Source: an uncultured Pelagibacteraceae bacterium (lineage in GTDB: Bacteria; Pseudomonadota; Alphaproteobacteria; Pelagibacterales; Pelagibacteraceae). From it: a DNA stretch of 63,182 bases. A program made the translations under genes and the position numbers. The notes under the pieces are model-generated. The model did no database searches. It was not told the DNA's origin and saw only the letters and a program-made list of their open reading frames with translations. Numbering within the stretch: position 1 is the first letter of the stretch; each line of letters opens with the position of its first letter. The stretch is taken from assembly GCA_902627045.1 (NCBI GenBank), contig CACOHP010000004.1, positions 1 to 63,182 of the forward strand, written 5' to 3'. Of the stretch, positions 54,274 through 63,182 are shown piece after piece.

Positions 54274-54641
54274 TTAATAAATTTTGTCAGATCTGGCTTA
54301 AAATAATTTGGTCCTTTCATCACTTTACCATGTTCATTATAAATTGGTTTTCCATTGTCATCTAATTTGCTCATATTTGAGTTTTGAACCTCTTCAAAAC
54401 ACTTATCTAAATCAATACCAAATGCATGACCTGCACCATAAGTAACATAAAGTATGTCCGTTAAAGCATCTGCAACCTCCAATAAATCTTTATTATTCAT
54501 TGCTTCTGTAAGTTCGCTTAATTCCTCTTTTATAAGATCTAGTCTTAATTTGTTGATTTTATCTGTGCTAAATGAGGGCTTGTCTTTGACCTCTTGCCCA
54601 AAAGTTTTCATGAAAACTCCAACCTTACTAAAATTTGTCAT
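54270..54641 (-). CDS. MazG/PRA-PH-like nucleotide pyrophosphohydrolase
   Basis: The 123-residue protein has the all-alpha NTP pyrophosphatase metal motif: RLDLIKEELSELTEAM (ExxE) and, one helix later, LLEVADALTDILYVTYGAG (ExxD). Single-domain members hydrolyse nucleoside triphosphates, often cleaning the pool of non-canonical dNTPs. The C-terminus (GKPIYNEHGKVMKGPNYFKPDL) is typical of a subgroup found in bacteria and phages. The specific substrate is unknown. Confidence 0.85.
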   Translation of the reverse strand: MTNFSKVGVFMKTFGQEVKDKPSFSTDKINKLRLDLIKEELSELTEAMNNKDLLEVADALTDILYVTYGAGHAFGIDLDKCFEEVQNSNMSKLDDNGKPIYNEHGKVMKGPNYFKPDLTKFIN

Positions 54642-54707
54642 AATGCTCCTGTAAGTTTTTTAAAAATAATGTATATTCATAATAATTTATTAATTACTAA
54701 TTAATCA

Positions 54708-56096
54708 ATGAAATTAAGAAAAGAATTTGACAGTATAGGATCTATTAATGTTCCTAATGATAAATATTGGGGTGCGTCAACTCAAAGGTCAAAAAAATAT
54801 TTTGATATTGGTGAGTTTCTAGTAAGACCAACACTAATAAAATCAATAGCTATTATAAAAAAAGCAGCGGCAGTTGTTCATACAAAAGAAAAGCAAATTT
54901 CACCTAATATTTCAAAAGCAATTATAAAGGCATCAAATGAGGTAATTGCAGGAAAATTAGATAATCATTTTCCACTAAAAGTTTGGCAAACCGGTTCTGG
55001 TACTCAAACAAACATGAATGTAAATGAGGTAATTGCAAATAGAGCTATCGAAATTTTGGGAGGGAAAAAAGGTTCAAAAAAACCTGTGCATCCTAACGAT
55101 CATGTCAATAAATCTCAGTCTACTAATGATGTTTTTCCAACTGCAATGCATATTGCTATAGCTATTGAAACAAGAAAAAAATTGTTACCAGCATTAGAAT
55201 TATTAAATAAAGATTTAAAAAAGAAAGCTTCTGAGTTTAAAAAGATAATTAAAGTGGGAAGAACTCATTTACAAGATGCAACTCCCCTATCACTAGGACA
55301 AGAATTTTCCGGCTATCAATCACAACTACAAGACTGCATATCAAGAATAAAAAATGCGCTAAATGAAATTTATTTTTTAGCACAAGGTGGAACTGCGGTT
55401 GGAACAGGTATCAATAGTAAAAAAGGTTTTGATAAAAAAGTTATAAATCAAATTAAAAAACTTACAAAAATTCCTTTTAAACCGACAAAAAATAAGTTTG
55501 CGGCACTAGCTGCTCATGATGAAATAGTAAATTTTTCAGGAACATTGAACACTACTGCAGTATGTTTGATGAAAATTGCTAATGACATTAGGTTTTTAGG
55601 TTCTGGACCAAGAGCAGGATATGGTGAATTAATCTTACCGGCAAATGAGCCAGGTTCATCAATAATGCCAGGTAAGGTAAATCCTACTCAGTCAGAAGCA
55701 GTAACAATGGTTTGTGTTAAAGTAATCGGAAATCACAATGGTATTACTATGGCTGGATCACATGGTCACTTTGAATTGAATGTATTCAAACCATTAATTG
55801 CCCACAACATTCTACAATCGATTGATTTGTTATCTGATAGTTCAAAAAATTTTGCATTGTACTGCATTAAAGGCATAAAAGCCGATAAAGTAAAAATAAA
55901 ACATTATCTTGAAAATTCTCTAATGTTAGTCACTGCACTCGCACCAAAGATTGGATATGATAAAGCCGCCAAAATTGCTAAATCAGCACTAAAAAATGGA
56001 ACTACTTTGAAGTCTGAAGCTTTAAAATCAGGTTTAATTGATGAAAAAGCATATGATAAAATTGTTGATCCAAAAAAAATGATCTATCCCACATAA
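54708..56096 (+). CDS. fumC: Fumarate hydratase class II
   Basis: The 462-residue homotetrameric fumarase reversibly hydrates fumarate to malate. It contains the fumarase/aspartase signature [15 protein letters not shown], the N-terminal [16 protein letters not shown], the active-site [22 protein letters not shown] and [12 protein letters not shown]. Length and motifs are normal. It is convergent with the AsmA-like gene, overlapping by 13 bases. Confidence 0.97.
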   Translation: MKLRKEFDSIGSINVPNDKYWGASTQRSKKYFDIGEFLVRPTLIKSIAIIKKAAAVVHTKEKQISPNISKAIIKASNEVIAGKLDNHFPLKVWQTGSGTQTNMNVNEVIANRAIEILGGKKGSKKPVHPNDHVNKSQSTNDVFPTAMHIAIAIETRKKLLPALELLNKDLKKKASEFKKIIKVGRTHLQDATPLSLGQEFSGYQSQLQDCISRIKNALNEIYFLAQGGTAVGTGINSKKGFDKKVINQIKKLTKIPFKPTKNKFAALAAHDEIVNFSGTLNTTAVCLMKIANDIRFLGSGPRAGYGELILPANEPGSSIMPGKVNPTQSEAVTMVCVKVIGNHNGITMAGSHGHFELNVFKPLIAHNILQSIDLLSDSSKNFALYCIKGIKADKVKIKHYLENSLMLVTALAPKIGYDKAAKIAKSALKNGTTLKSEALKSGLIDEKAYDKIVDPKKMIYPT

Positions 56097-57571
56097 TTAC
56101 TAAAGAAATTGTTTACAAAATTTTTGAAAGAGATTTTATTAAAAAATTTTTTTTCAGTTGAATTAAATCTATCAAGAAATTCATTAAGCTTATCATTAGG
56201 TTTATCATCAATTTTTATATTATCAAAATTAAATGTATTTTTGTTAAAATTATATACAAAATCTAATTCAAGCTTATTTATTTTTTTTCGGTGAATTTTT
56301 TTTATTTGAAATGACTTATAAAAATTATCAATGTTATTTGCATTAATGATAAGTTTTCCAATTAAGGAAATTTCATTTTGATCATAGTTTAGTATCCCAT
56401 CTTTAAGATTAATTTCTAGATCATCCTTCCACATTATTCTAGATTTAGAAAAGGTTATATTTCCTTGATCCAAATTTAGCCTCAGTTTTAAATCATTCAA
56501 ATAATCAACATTTGTAAGATTCTTTACATTTAAATCAATGTTTACATTTAAATTTTCATTATTTAGGATCTCAGATTTAAATAATTCTACAAGTAATGAA
56601 TCATTTTTAAAAATATCCTTCGCGCTTATTCCGTCATAATTAAAGGATGCTTTTAGGTAAAACGGTTTAAAATCAAAATACCCATTAAATTTTTTTTTAT
56701 CAAGAGATGAAAAATTTAAGGAGTTTTTGTTAATTTCGTAAGAAAGAGACTCATCTTTATTAACAAACAACAAGTCTAATTTACCTTTTCTTATCAAATT
56801 TTCATAATTTGTGTTACTTTCAATATTTAATCCAATTTTTTTTGAATTAAACTTTATAGAAAAGGTTTTTTGAAATTTATTATTTTTAAGATTAATAGTG
56901 TATGGAATATTAAAAATTTCGTTTTTTGAAATTAACACATTCTCTAAATTATACGAGTCAAAATAAAATTTACTATTAATAATTTTATTTAAAAATAACA
57001 ACTCTTCATCTAAATTTTCAAAGAATATATTACTTTTTTTAAAAATTATTTTGTTCTCATTAGGTTCCATTTTAAGAAACTTTTCAAAAAAAAGTAAATC
57101 GTTTTTATTTAAATTGAAGTCTGTTTTATTCAAAACTAAATCTTTTATCTCTAATTGATCTATAGAAAAGAGATTGTCAAAATCTATAAATGCTTTAAAA
57201 TTTTTAACTTCTCCAATTACTCTCTCATTATTTATAATTGATAAATTTTTACTCGTGAAATGAGGTTTCGGTAGTAAACCATATCTGATTTTTTTATTAA
57301 ATTTTATATCAAAATTATATTTCTTTAAAATTTGATTCCTTATTTCAACTTGGGCTATATCTTTATCATACAAAGTTGGTAACAAAAAATAGCTCAGTGT
57401 CAAAATAAATACTGCTGACAAACTAAAAAAAACTCTATTATTAGCAAGAATGTTGTTCTTTTTGGAATATTTTCTAAGAAAATTTAATTTGCTAAAATAG
57501 CTTTCTAATGAGTTATTTATTGATACAAATCTTTGCTTAAGTTTTTTAGAAATTAAATTTATTTTATTCAT
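56084..57571 (-). CDS. AsmA-like envelope protein of unknown function
   Basis: The 495-residue protein has a basic cytoplasmic N-terminus, one membrane helix at about residues 48-66 ([20 protein letters not shown]) and a long periplasmic part made of repeating beta strands rich in Lys, Asn and Phe. The segment after the helix ([36 protein letters not shown]) closely follows the AsmA-family opening, where the protein starts a bridge-like lipid-transfer groove. Function is inferred only from this fold resemblance. It is divergent from the helicase gene across 34 bases. Confidence 0.6.
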   Translation of the reverse strand: MNKINLISKKLKQRFVSINNSLESYFSKLNFLRKYSKKNNILANNRVFFSLSAVFILTLSYFLLPTLYDKDIAQVEIRNQILKKYNFDIKFNKKIRYGLLPKPHFTSKNLSIINNERVIGEVKNFKAFIDFDNLFSIDQLEIKDLVLNKTDFNLNKNDLLFFEKFLKMEPNENKIIFKKSNIFFENLDEELLFLNKIINSKFYFDSYNLENVLISKNEIFNIPYTINLKNNKFQKTFSIKFNSKKIGLNIESNTNYENLIRKGKLDLLFVNKDESLSYEINKNSLNFSSLDKKKFNGYFDFKPFYLKASFNYDGISAKDIFKNDSLLVELFKSEILNNENLNVNIDLNVKNLTNVDYLNDLKLRLNLDQGNITFSKSRIMWKDDLEINLKDGILNYDQNEISLIGKLIINANNIDNFYKSFQIKKIHRKKINKLELDFVYNFNKNTFNFDNIKIDDKPNDKLNEFLDRFNSTEKKFFNKISFKNFVNNFFSNYVG

Positions 57572-57605
57572 TATTTCTTGATGAACTTATAATAAATTAT
57601 ATTAA

Positions 57606-59645
57606 ATGGTAAACTCTGATTATTTAAAAAACCTTAATAAAGCTCAAAAAGAAGCTGCAACACATCTCGATGGACCTCTATTGATTGTTGCTGGTGCTGG
57701 ATCTGGCAAAACTAAGGTGCTAACAACAAGAATTGCTAATATCATTAAAGAAAAAAAAGCTTTTCCAAATCAAATTCTAGCAGTGACTTTTACAAACAAA
57801 GCAGCTAAAGAGATGCAAACTAGAGTTAGTCAGATTTTAGGATCAGCTGCTGTTGGATTATCTTGGCTAGGTACTTTTCACTCAATATGTGCGAAATTAT
57901 TAAGAAAACATGCTTCTGCAGTTAATCTCAACTCAAACTTTACAATTATTGATACGGATGATCAGACAAGATTAATCAAAAATATTTGTAAAGCTGAGAA
58001 TATAGATGTTAAAAAATTATCACCCAAATATATTATAGCAATAATTGATAAATGGAAAAATAGAGGATGTTACCCTGATGAGGTAACTATTAACAAAAAA
58101 GATATATATGAAAAAACAATCCTACCAATCTATAAAATTTATCAACAAAAACTTACAGATCTCAATTCATGTGATTTTGGAGATTTAATTTTACATTCAT
58201 TAAAAATTTTAGAGAAAAATGTTGATATTAGAGATTTGTATAAAAAAAATTTTAGATATATTTTGGTAGATGAGTACCAAGATACAAATTTCGTTCAAAG
58301 TAAATGGCTCAACCTATTAGTTGGAGATGATCAAAATATTTGTTGTGTTGGTGATGATGATCAATCTATTTACAGCTGGAGAGGAGCTGAGATAAAAAAC
58401 TTTTTAGAATTTGATAAAATTTACAAAAACACAAAAGTTATTAGACTTGAGCAAAACTATAGATCCACACAAAATATCTTGTCTGTAGCATCAAATTTAA
58501 TTTCAAATAATGAAAACCGAGTTGGCAAAACTCTTGAAACAACTATGGAAGAAGGTGATTTGGTAAATTTAAACTGTTTTAAGAGTGGTAAAGATGAGGC
58601 AATCGGAATTTCTGATGAAGTAGAGAAAATCAAAAAAAATTATTCACTTAATAATATCTCTATACTCGTAAGAGCGATTTTTCAAACCAGGGAATTTGAG
58701 GAAAGATTTTTAAAAATAGGAATGCCCTATAGAATACTAGGTGGAATAAAATTTTATGAAAGAGCTGAAATAAAAGACTGCGTTGCATATCTTCGTTTAA
58801 TTTATCAAGAAAAAGATGATCTTGCTTTTGAAAGAATTGTTAATAATCCAAAAAGATCAATTGGAGAGACTACTCTTAAAGATATACATAATTTTTCAAA
58901 AAATAATTCACTATGCTTAGAAACTTCATCAAAAAAAATGATAGATCAAAATTTGATCAAACCTAAAGCAAAGGTTGGCTTAACAATTTTTTTAGATTTA
59001 GTAGATAAATGGAGAAGTGAGTTAAGACAAAAAAACATTAATCATGTCAAACTACTTCAGTTAGTTCTCGATGAGTCAGGCTATTCCGCAATGCTCAAAA
59101 ATAAAAAAGATTTAGAAAATGAAAATAGACTTGAAAACATTAAAGAACTTTTAAGTGCTATGAAAGAATTTGATAATCTAGAGAGTTTTTTAGATCATGT
59201 TTCATTAGCTACTTCGGTTGATCAAAATTGGGATGGTGAAAAAATAAACATGATGACAATGCATGCTGCTAAGGGTCTCGAATTTGATGTTGTTTTTTTA
59301 CCTGGATGGGAAGAAGGTCTTTTTCCTCATCAAAAATCTATTGAAGAAAAAGGACAAAACGGTTTAGAAGAGGAGAGAAGATTAGCTTACGTTGGTATAA
59401 CTAGAGCAAAAAAAAAATTGATTATATCATTTTCAATGAATAGATTTTATCAAGGCGATTGGATCGATAGTATGGCATCAAGATTTGTTAACGAGCTCCC
59501 TGAAAAATTTTTAGAAAAAAATTCTTTTTTTGATCAAGAAAAAGAAGAAATAGAGGATTTTGAATTTAATCAAGACATAGATTTCGATGAGAACGAGAAT
59601 ATGAGAAGTCCTGGGTGGATTAGGTATCAAAAAAAAATAAAATGA
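57606..59645 (+). CDS. uvrD: UvrD/PcrA-type superfamily 1 DNA helicase
   Basis: A 679-residue 3'-5' helicase with Walker A (VAGAGSGKTKVLTTRI), motif Ia AVTFTNKAAKEM, motif II ILVDEYQDTN, motif III VGDDDQSIYSWRGAE, motif IV LEQNYRST, motif V MTMHAAKGLEFD and motif VI RRLAYVGITRAKKKL. It acts in nucleotide excision repair and replication-fork clearance. The C-terminus is acidic (EEIEDFEFNQDIDFDENEN). The peptidase gene follows with an ATGA overlap. Confidence 0.96.
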   Translation: MVNSDYLKNLNKAQKEAATHLDGPLLIVAGAGSGKTKVLTTRIANIIKEKKAFPNQILAVTFTNKAAKEMQTRVSQILGSAAVGLSWLGTFHSICAKLLRKHASAVNLNSNFTIIDTDDQTRLIKNICKAENIDVKKLSPKYIIAIIDKWKNRGCYPDEVTINKKDIYEKTILPIYKIYQQKLTDLNSCDFGDLILHSLKILEKNVDIRDLYKKNFRYILVDEYQDTNFVQSKWLNLLVGDDQNICCVGDDDQSIYSWRGAEIKNFLEFDKIYKNTKVIRLEQNYRSTQNILSVASNLISNNENRVGKTLETTMEEGDLVNLNCFKSGKDEAIGISDEVEKIKKNYSLNNISILVRAIFQTREFEERFLKIGMPYRILGGIKFYERAEIKDCVAYLRLIYQEKDDLAFERIVNNPKRSIGETTLKDIHNFSKNNSLCLETSSKKMIDQNLIKPKAKVGLTIFLDLVDKWRSELRQKNINHVKLLQLVLDESGYSAMLKNKKDLENENRLENIKELLSAMKEFDNLESFLDHVSLATSVDQNWDGEKINMMTMHAAKGLEFDVVFLPGWEEGLFPHQKSIEEKGQNGLEEERRLAYVGITRAKKKLIISFSMNRFYQGDWIDSMASRFVNELPEKFLEKNSFFDQEKEEIEDFEFNQDIDFDENENMRSPGWIRYQKKIK

Positions 59646-61339
59646 TAATAGAAAGGCTAAGAAAATTAAAAAAAAAATTTAGTTCTCTTGGTATTGATGG
59701 ATACGTAATACCCAAAAATGACGAATTTTTTTCAGAATATTCTACAATAGATAGACTAAAAACAATCTCAAATTTTAGTGGCTCAGCAGGATATGCTGTG
59801 ATTTTAAAAAATAAGAATTATTTGTTTGTGGATGGAAGATACACTATTCAAGCTGAATTAGAGTCAGGAAGTAATTTTGTAATCAAAAATTTAAATGAAA
59901 TTTTGAATTGTAAATTATTTAAGAATATTACACTGGGTATAGATCCTAAGATATTTACAAATAACGAAATAAATAAATTTTTTTTAAAATTTAATAAAAT
60001 TAAGATAATTAAACTCAATTTAGTTGATGAAATTTACAATTTATATCCAAAAAATACTAAACTCTTTTATTCTTTAAAAGAAAAAATAGTTGGAGAAAGT
60101 CATTTAAAAAAAATTGATAGAGTTTCCTATATTTTAAAAAAGGAGAGAGTAAATTATTTGTTTCTTAGTGCACCAGAAAATGTAGCATGGTTGTTAAATA
60201 TTAGGGGTCATGATAATCCGACTAGTCCAATTCCTAATTGTCGTCTACTTTTGACTAAAAATAAAAAATTTTTTATAATTTGTGAAAAAAAAAAGTTAGC
60301 CAGACTAATTAAAGAAAAAAAGATTACTAATAGTCAAATAATCGACCCCAAAAAATTAATCAATTTTTTTAGTAAGATTAAAAGAGGAAAATTTATAATT
60401 GATAATAAAACATGTTCAATATTTTATAGAAATTCTATTACTGATAATCATAAAATTGTTAAAAGAAATGATCCAATATATTTATTAAAATCGATTAAAA
60501 ATAAAAATGAAATTGATAATATGGTTGATGCCCATATAAAGGATGGAGTAGCTTTAACCAAATTTTTACATTGGATCAAAATATTAAATAAAAAAAAAAT
60601 TACTGAGGTTTACGCACAAAATAAATTAGAAAAATTTAGAAAAAGAAATAAAAAATATTTATATCCAAGTTTTAATACAATCGCTGGCTCAGGAGCAAAT
60701 GGTGCAATAATCCACTATAGAGCAACAAAAAAAAATACAACTACGATTAGTAAAAAAGATTTGTTCTTATGTGATTCAGGTGGTCAATATAATTATGGTA
60801 CTACAGATGTGACAAGAACTATATGTTTTACTAAACCCTCTATTTCTATAAAAAATGTTTTCACAAAAGTTTTAAAATCACATATTGCTGTTGTAACATC
60901 AAATCTCAAAACTCATTATAACGGTAAATTAATTGATAAAAGAGCTAGAGCTAATCTAAAAAAAAATGGCCTGGATTATAATCATGGAACAGGTCATGGT
61001 GTTGGTTTTTTCTCTAATGTTCACGAAGGACCTCAAGCGATTTCAAAGTTCAATACGATTAAATTACAAGAAGGTATGATTTTAAGTAATGAACCAGGAT
61101 ACTATAAAAAAGGGAAATTTGGTATAAGATTAGAAAATCTTTTATATGTAAAAAAAAATAAAAAAAAATTATCTTTTGTAAATCTAACTTTAGCACCCAT
61201 CGATAAAGATTTAGTTAATTTTGAACTTCTTAATAAAAAGGAAAAAAATTATCTTTTTAATTACCACTTAAATATATATTTCAATTTATCAAAATACCTT
61301 GATAAAAAAGAGAGAAGATGGTTAGCTAGTTTTATTTAA
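59642..61339 (+). CDS. pepP: Xaa-Pro aminopeptidase (M24B family)
   Basis: This 565-residue three-domain aminopeptidase P (the longer APP1-like form) removes N-terminal residues ahead of proline. The dinuclear metal ligands are visible in LCDSGGQYNYGTTDVTRT (two Asp), NHGTGHGVGFF (His), SNEPGYY (Glu) and IRLENLL (Glu). The first two domains are creatinase-like, beginning LRKLKKKFSSLGIDGYVIPKND. It is translationally coupled to uvrD and convergent with ligA (18-base overlap). Confidence 0.93.
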   Translation: MIIERLRKLKKKFSSLGIDGYVIPKNDEFFSEYSTIDRLKTISNFSGSAGYAVILKNKNYLFVDGRYTIQAELESGSNFVIKNLNEILNCKLFKNITLGIDPKIFTNNEINKFFLKFNKIKIIKLNLVDEIYNLYPKNTKLFYSLKEKIVGESHLKKIDRVSYILKKERVNYLFLSAPENVAWLLNIRGHDNPTSPIPNCRLLLTKNKKFFIICEKKKLARLIKEKKITNSQIIDPKKLINFFSKIKRGKFIIDNKTCSIFYRNSITDNHKIVKRNDPIYLLKSIKNKNEIDNMVDAHIKDGVALTKFLHWIKILNKKKITEVYAQNKLEKFRKRNKKYLYPSFNTIAGSGANGAIIHYRATKKNTTTISKKDLFLCDSGGQYNYGTTDVTRTICFTKPSISIKNVFTKVLKSHIAVVTSNLKTHYNGKLIDKRARANLKKNGLDYNHGTGHGVGFFSNVHEGPQAISKFNTIKLQEGMILSNEPGYYKKGKFGIRLENLLYVKKNKKKLSFVNLTLAPIDKDLVNFELLNKKEKNYLFNYHLNIYFNLSKYLDKKERRWLASFI

Positions 61340-63182
61340 CTTATTTAACCATTCAGTCTGGGTGAGTATTTTTATTTTCAAATCTCTAGCTAAGTCTATT
61401 TTTCTTTTAGTTGGTTTTTCACCTATTATTAAATAATCGAGTTTTTTCGAAACATTGCTAATAATTGATCCAGAATTTTCCTCTATTAGGGACTTTGCTT
61501 CCGCTCTGCTTATACCCTCAAGCTTACCTGTAATCATAAAAGTTTGATTGCTAAATACACCATTGCTTTTTACTAAAATAGCGTCTTTAATATCTATTAA
61601 TTCACTTAATTCCTTTAACATTTTTAAATTAATGTTATTTGAAAAAAAATTTTTAATTGAATTAATTTGTGTTTCACCAATACCATCTATATTAATCAAA
61701 TCAGCAAATTTTTTTGTCTTAGATAACGAAATAAAATTTTTTATAGAATGAAGATTTTTTGAAATTAGTTTTGCATTCTCCAATCCTATATGTCTTATTC
61801 CTAAAGCAAAAATAAATTTTTCAAATGGAATTGTTTTTTTTATATTTATTGAATATTTTAGATTAGAAACAGATTGTTTGCCCCACCCATCTAATTTTTC
61901 TATAACAGAATAATCTAATTTAAATATATCCTGAGGTAATCGAATTAGATTTAACTTCCAGAAATTTTCAACAATTTTTTTACCAAACCCATCTATATTG
62001 AATGCTTCTTTTGATACGAAGTGCTTGATTTTTTCAACAGCAATCTTCTCACATTCAAAACCTTCACTTGTGCATCGCCTTACTGCATCCTCTTTTTTTG
62101 TAATGGAATTATATTCTTTAATAGTTTTTGATCCACATGAAGGACAATTTAATGGAAAGACAAATTTTTTTGATCCATCATTTCTCTGTTTTAAGTCTAC
62201 CGAAATTACATGGGGTATTACGTCACCAGCTCTTTCAATCAAAACAGTATCACCAATTCTTATATCCTTACGAATTATTTCTTCTTCATTGTGTAAAGTT
62301 GCGTTGGAAACTACCACTCCACCAATATTAATAGGTTTAATTTTAGCCACTGGTGTTAATGCTCCTGTCCTGCCTATTTGAATTTCGATATTTTCAATTT
62401 TTGAAATTCCGTTATTAGCAGAAAATTTATGAGCTACAGCCCATCTAGGTGCATTAGCAACGTTACCTAGCCTTTTTTGCAATTTGAAATCGTTAATTTT
62501 ATAAACAATACCATCTATGTCGAAATCTAGACTTTCTCTTTTGTTTTCTATCTCTTCATAGTTTTTCATAAGATTTTCAATACTTTTTATAGTTTTGTTT
62601 AAAGGATTTGTTTTAAAACCCCATTCTTTAAGTTTTTTTAAAAATTCACTTTGTTTGGAAATTTTTAGTCCACTTTCATAACCAAAAGTATATGCAATAA
62701 ATTTTAAAGGAATTTTTTTCGTTTCTAGAGGATTTTTCTGTCTCAAAGAACCTGATGCAGCATTTCTAGGATTTGCAAATTTGCCACTTAATTTTTTGAA
62801 ATCATTGTTTTGTATAAAAATTTCTCCTCTAATCTCTATATCAACTGGAAAATCTTTTGAAGAAATTCTTTGGGGAATATCATTTATTGTTTTTAAATTT
62901 TCTGTTATATCCTCCCCCTCTTTGCCATCTCCACGGGATAAGCCAGTTACAAAATTTCCGTTCTTATATGATAATGAAGCCGAAATACCATCAATTTTTG
63001 GTTCTGCACTATACTCAAGTTGTAAACGATCTTTTTGATTTAGATAATTCATAATTTTTTTTTCAAAATTATCTAAATCATCTTGATCAAAAGCGTTGGC
63101 AAGTGAGAGCATAGGAACTCTATGTGAGACTTTTTTAAAGTTTTTGGAGGGTTTAAACCCTACAACTAAAGAAGGTGAATTT
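61322..63182 (-). CDS. ligA: NAD-dependent DNA ligase (5' end beyond the window)
   Basis: The frame stays open to the window edge, reading NSPSLVVGFKPSKNFKKVSHRVPMLSL and so on, so the internal Met at 63112 is not the start; the first roughly 90 residues are missing. The adenylated-lysine motif EPKIDGISASL, the four zinc cysteines (CPSCGSK, CTSEGFEC), helix-hairpin-helix repeats and a C-terminal BRCT domain (NQTFMITGKLEGISRAEA) are all present. It seals nicks in replication and repair. No truncation is seen at the C-terminus. Confidence 0.96.
   Translation of the reverse strand, partial: NSPSLVVGFKPSKNFKKVSHRVPMLSLANAFDQDDLDNFEKKIMNYLNQKDRLQLEYSAEPKIDGISASLSYKNGNFVTGLSRGDGKEGEDITENLKTINDIPQRISSKDFPVDIEIRGEIFIQNNDFKKLSGKFANPRNAASGSLRQKNPLETKKIPLKFIAYTFGYESGLKISKQSEFLKKLKEWGFKTNPLNKTIKSIENLMKNYEEIENKRESLDFDIDGIVYKINDFKLQKRLGNVANAPRWAVAHKFSANNGISKIENIEIQIGRTGALTPVAKIKPINIGGVVVSNATLHNEEEIIRKDIRIGDTVLIERAGDVIPHVISVDLKQRNDGSKKFVFPLNCPSCGSKTIKEYNSITKKEDAVRRCTSEGFECEKIAVEKIKHFVSKEAFNIDGFGKKIVENFWKLNLIRLPQDIFKLDYSVIEKLDGWGKQSVSNLKYSINIKKTIPFEKFIFALGIRHIGLENAKLISKNLHSIKNFISLSKTKKFADLINIDGIGETQINSIKNFFSNNINLKMLKELSELIDIKDAILVKSNGVFSNQTFMITGKLEGISRAEAKSLIEENSGSIISNVSKKLDYLIIGEKPTKRKIDLARDLKIKILTQTEWLNKLNKTS

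Noticed and set aside
63112..63112. Methionine at 63112 as the start of ligA
   Set aside because: The frame continues upstream with typical LigA sequence to the window edge, so the gene is partial.
1..63182. CRISPR array, prophage, integron or insertion sequence
   Set aside because: I saw no regularly spaced direct repeats, no transposase, integrase or phage structural genes in any frame.

Overview
The window looks like a streamlined alphaproteobacterial genome of the SAR11 (Pelagibacterales) type. The base composition is very AT-rich. Genes are packed with overlaps or gaps of a few bases, and no stretch over 300 bases lacks a gene. A proteorhodopsin sits with ferredoxin and ferredoxin reductase genes, a tandem glycine riboswitch precedes gcvTHP, and there is a TRAP transporter. 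This assignment rests on gene content and style, not on a marker-gene comparison. I see no rRNA, CRISPR array, prophage or insertion sequence.

Layout. 1-2.1 kb: lipid-modification cluster (start of a probable cyclopropane-fatty-acid synthase, DUF1365, FAD oxidoreductase). 2.1-6.6 kb: glycine cleavage operon gcvT-gcvH-gcvP under a two-aptamer glycine riboswitch. 6.7-10 kb: DMT permease and 5-oxoprolinase genes pxpC and pxpB, with pxpA divergent and frameshifted in an A10 run. 10.5-13.3 kb: TRAP transporter. 13.4-21.7 kb: TerC protein, then a dense reverse-strand block of panB, an FkbM methyltransferase, guaA, a TPR protein, a CBS-less guaB, rlmE, a glycosyltransferase, pssA and psd. 21.8-25.7 kb: icd and alaS. 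25.7-29.2 kb: a probable restriction-modification island (two C5-cytosine methyltransferases and a PD-(D/E)xK protein) between recA and alaS. 29.3-33.7 kb: recA, a TolC-like protein, a glycerate-kinase-like protein, a GFA-like protein and a SOUL protein. 33.8-35.5 kb: umuDC. 35.5-41.3 kb: a lyase-like secreted protein, ppc and two glycosyltransferases. 41.3-42.1 kb: dksA with two tiny membrane-protein ORFs. 42.1-44.9 kb: GST, ferredoxin reductase, ferredoxin and blue-tuned proteorhodopsin. 45.1-50.1 kb: acyl-CoA synthetase, SMR exporter, pilin, dihydroorotase and YgfZ. 50.1-52.2 kb: beta-propeller/beta-barrel surface protein. 52.3 kb: tRNA-Leu(GAG). 52.4-63.2 kb: nadA, nadC, a MazG-like protein, fumC, an AsmA-like protein, a UvrD-type helicase, an Xaa-Pro peptidase and partial ligA.

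How it fits together. Much of the window is central metabolism for an oligotroph: one-carbon flow from glycine, anaplerosis (ppc), TCA enzymes (icd, fumC), purine, NAD, pantothenate and phospholipid synthesis. Uptake is by TRAP and DMT carriers, and light-driven proton pumping supplements energy. The least ordinary parts are the recA-alaS island, the riboswitch whose flanking inverted repeat covers the gcvT start codon, the slippery pxpA, the IMP dehydrogenase without its regulatory domain, the sORF pair behind dksA, and the propeller-barrel protein.
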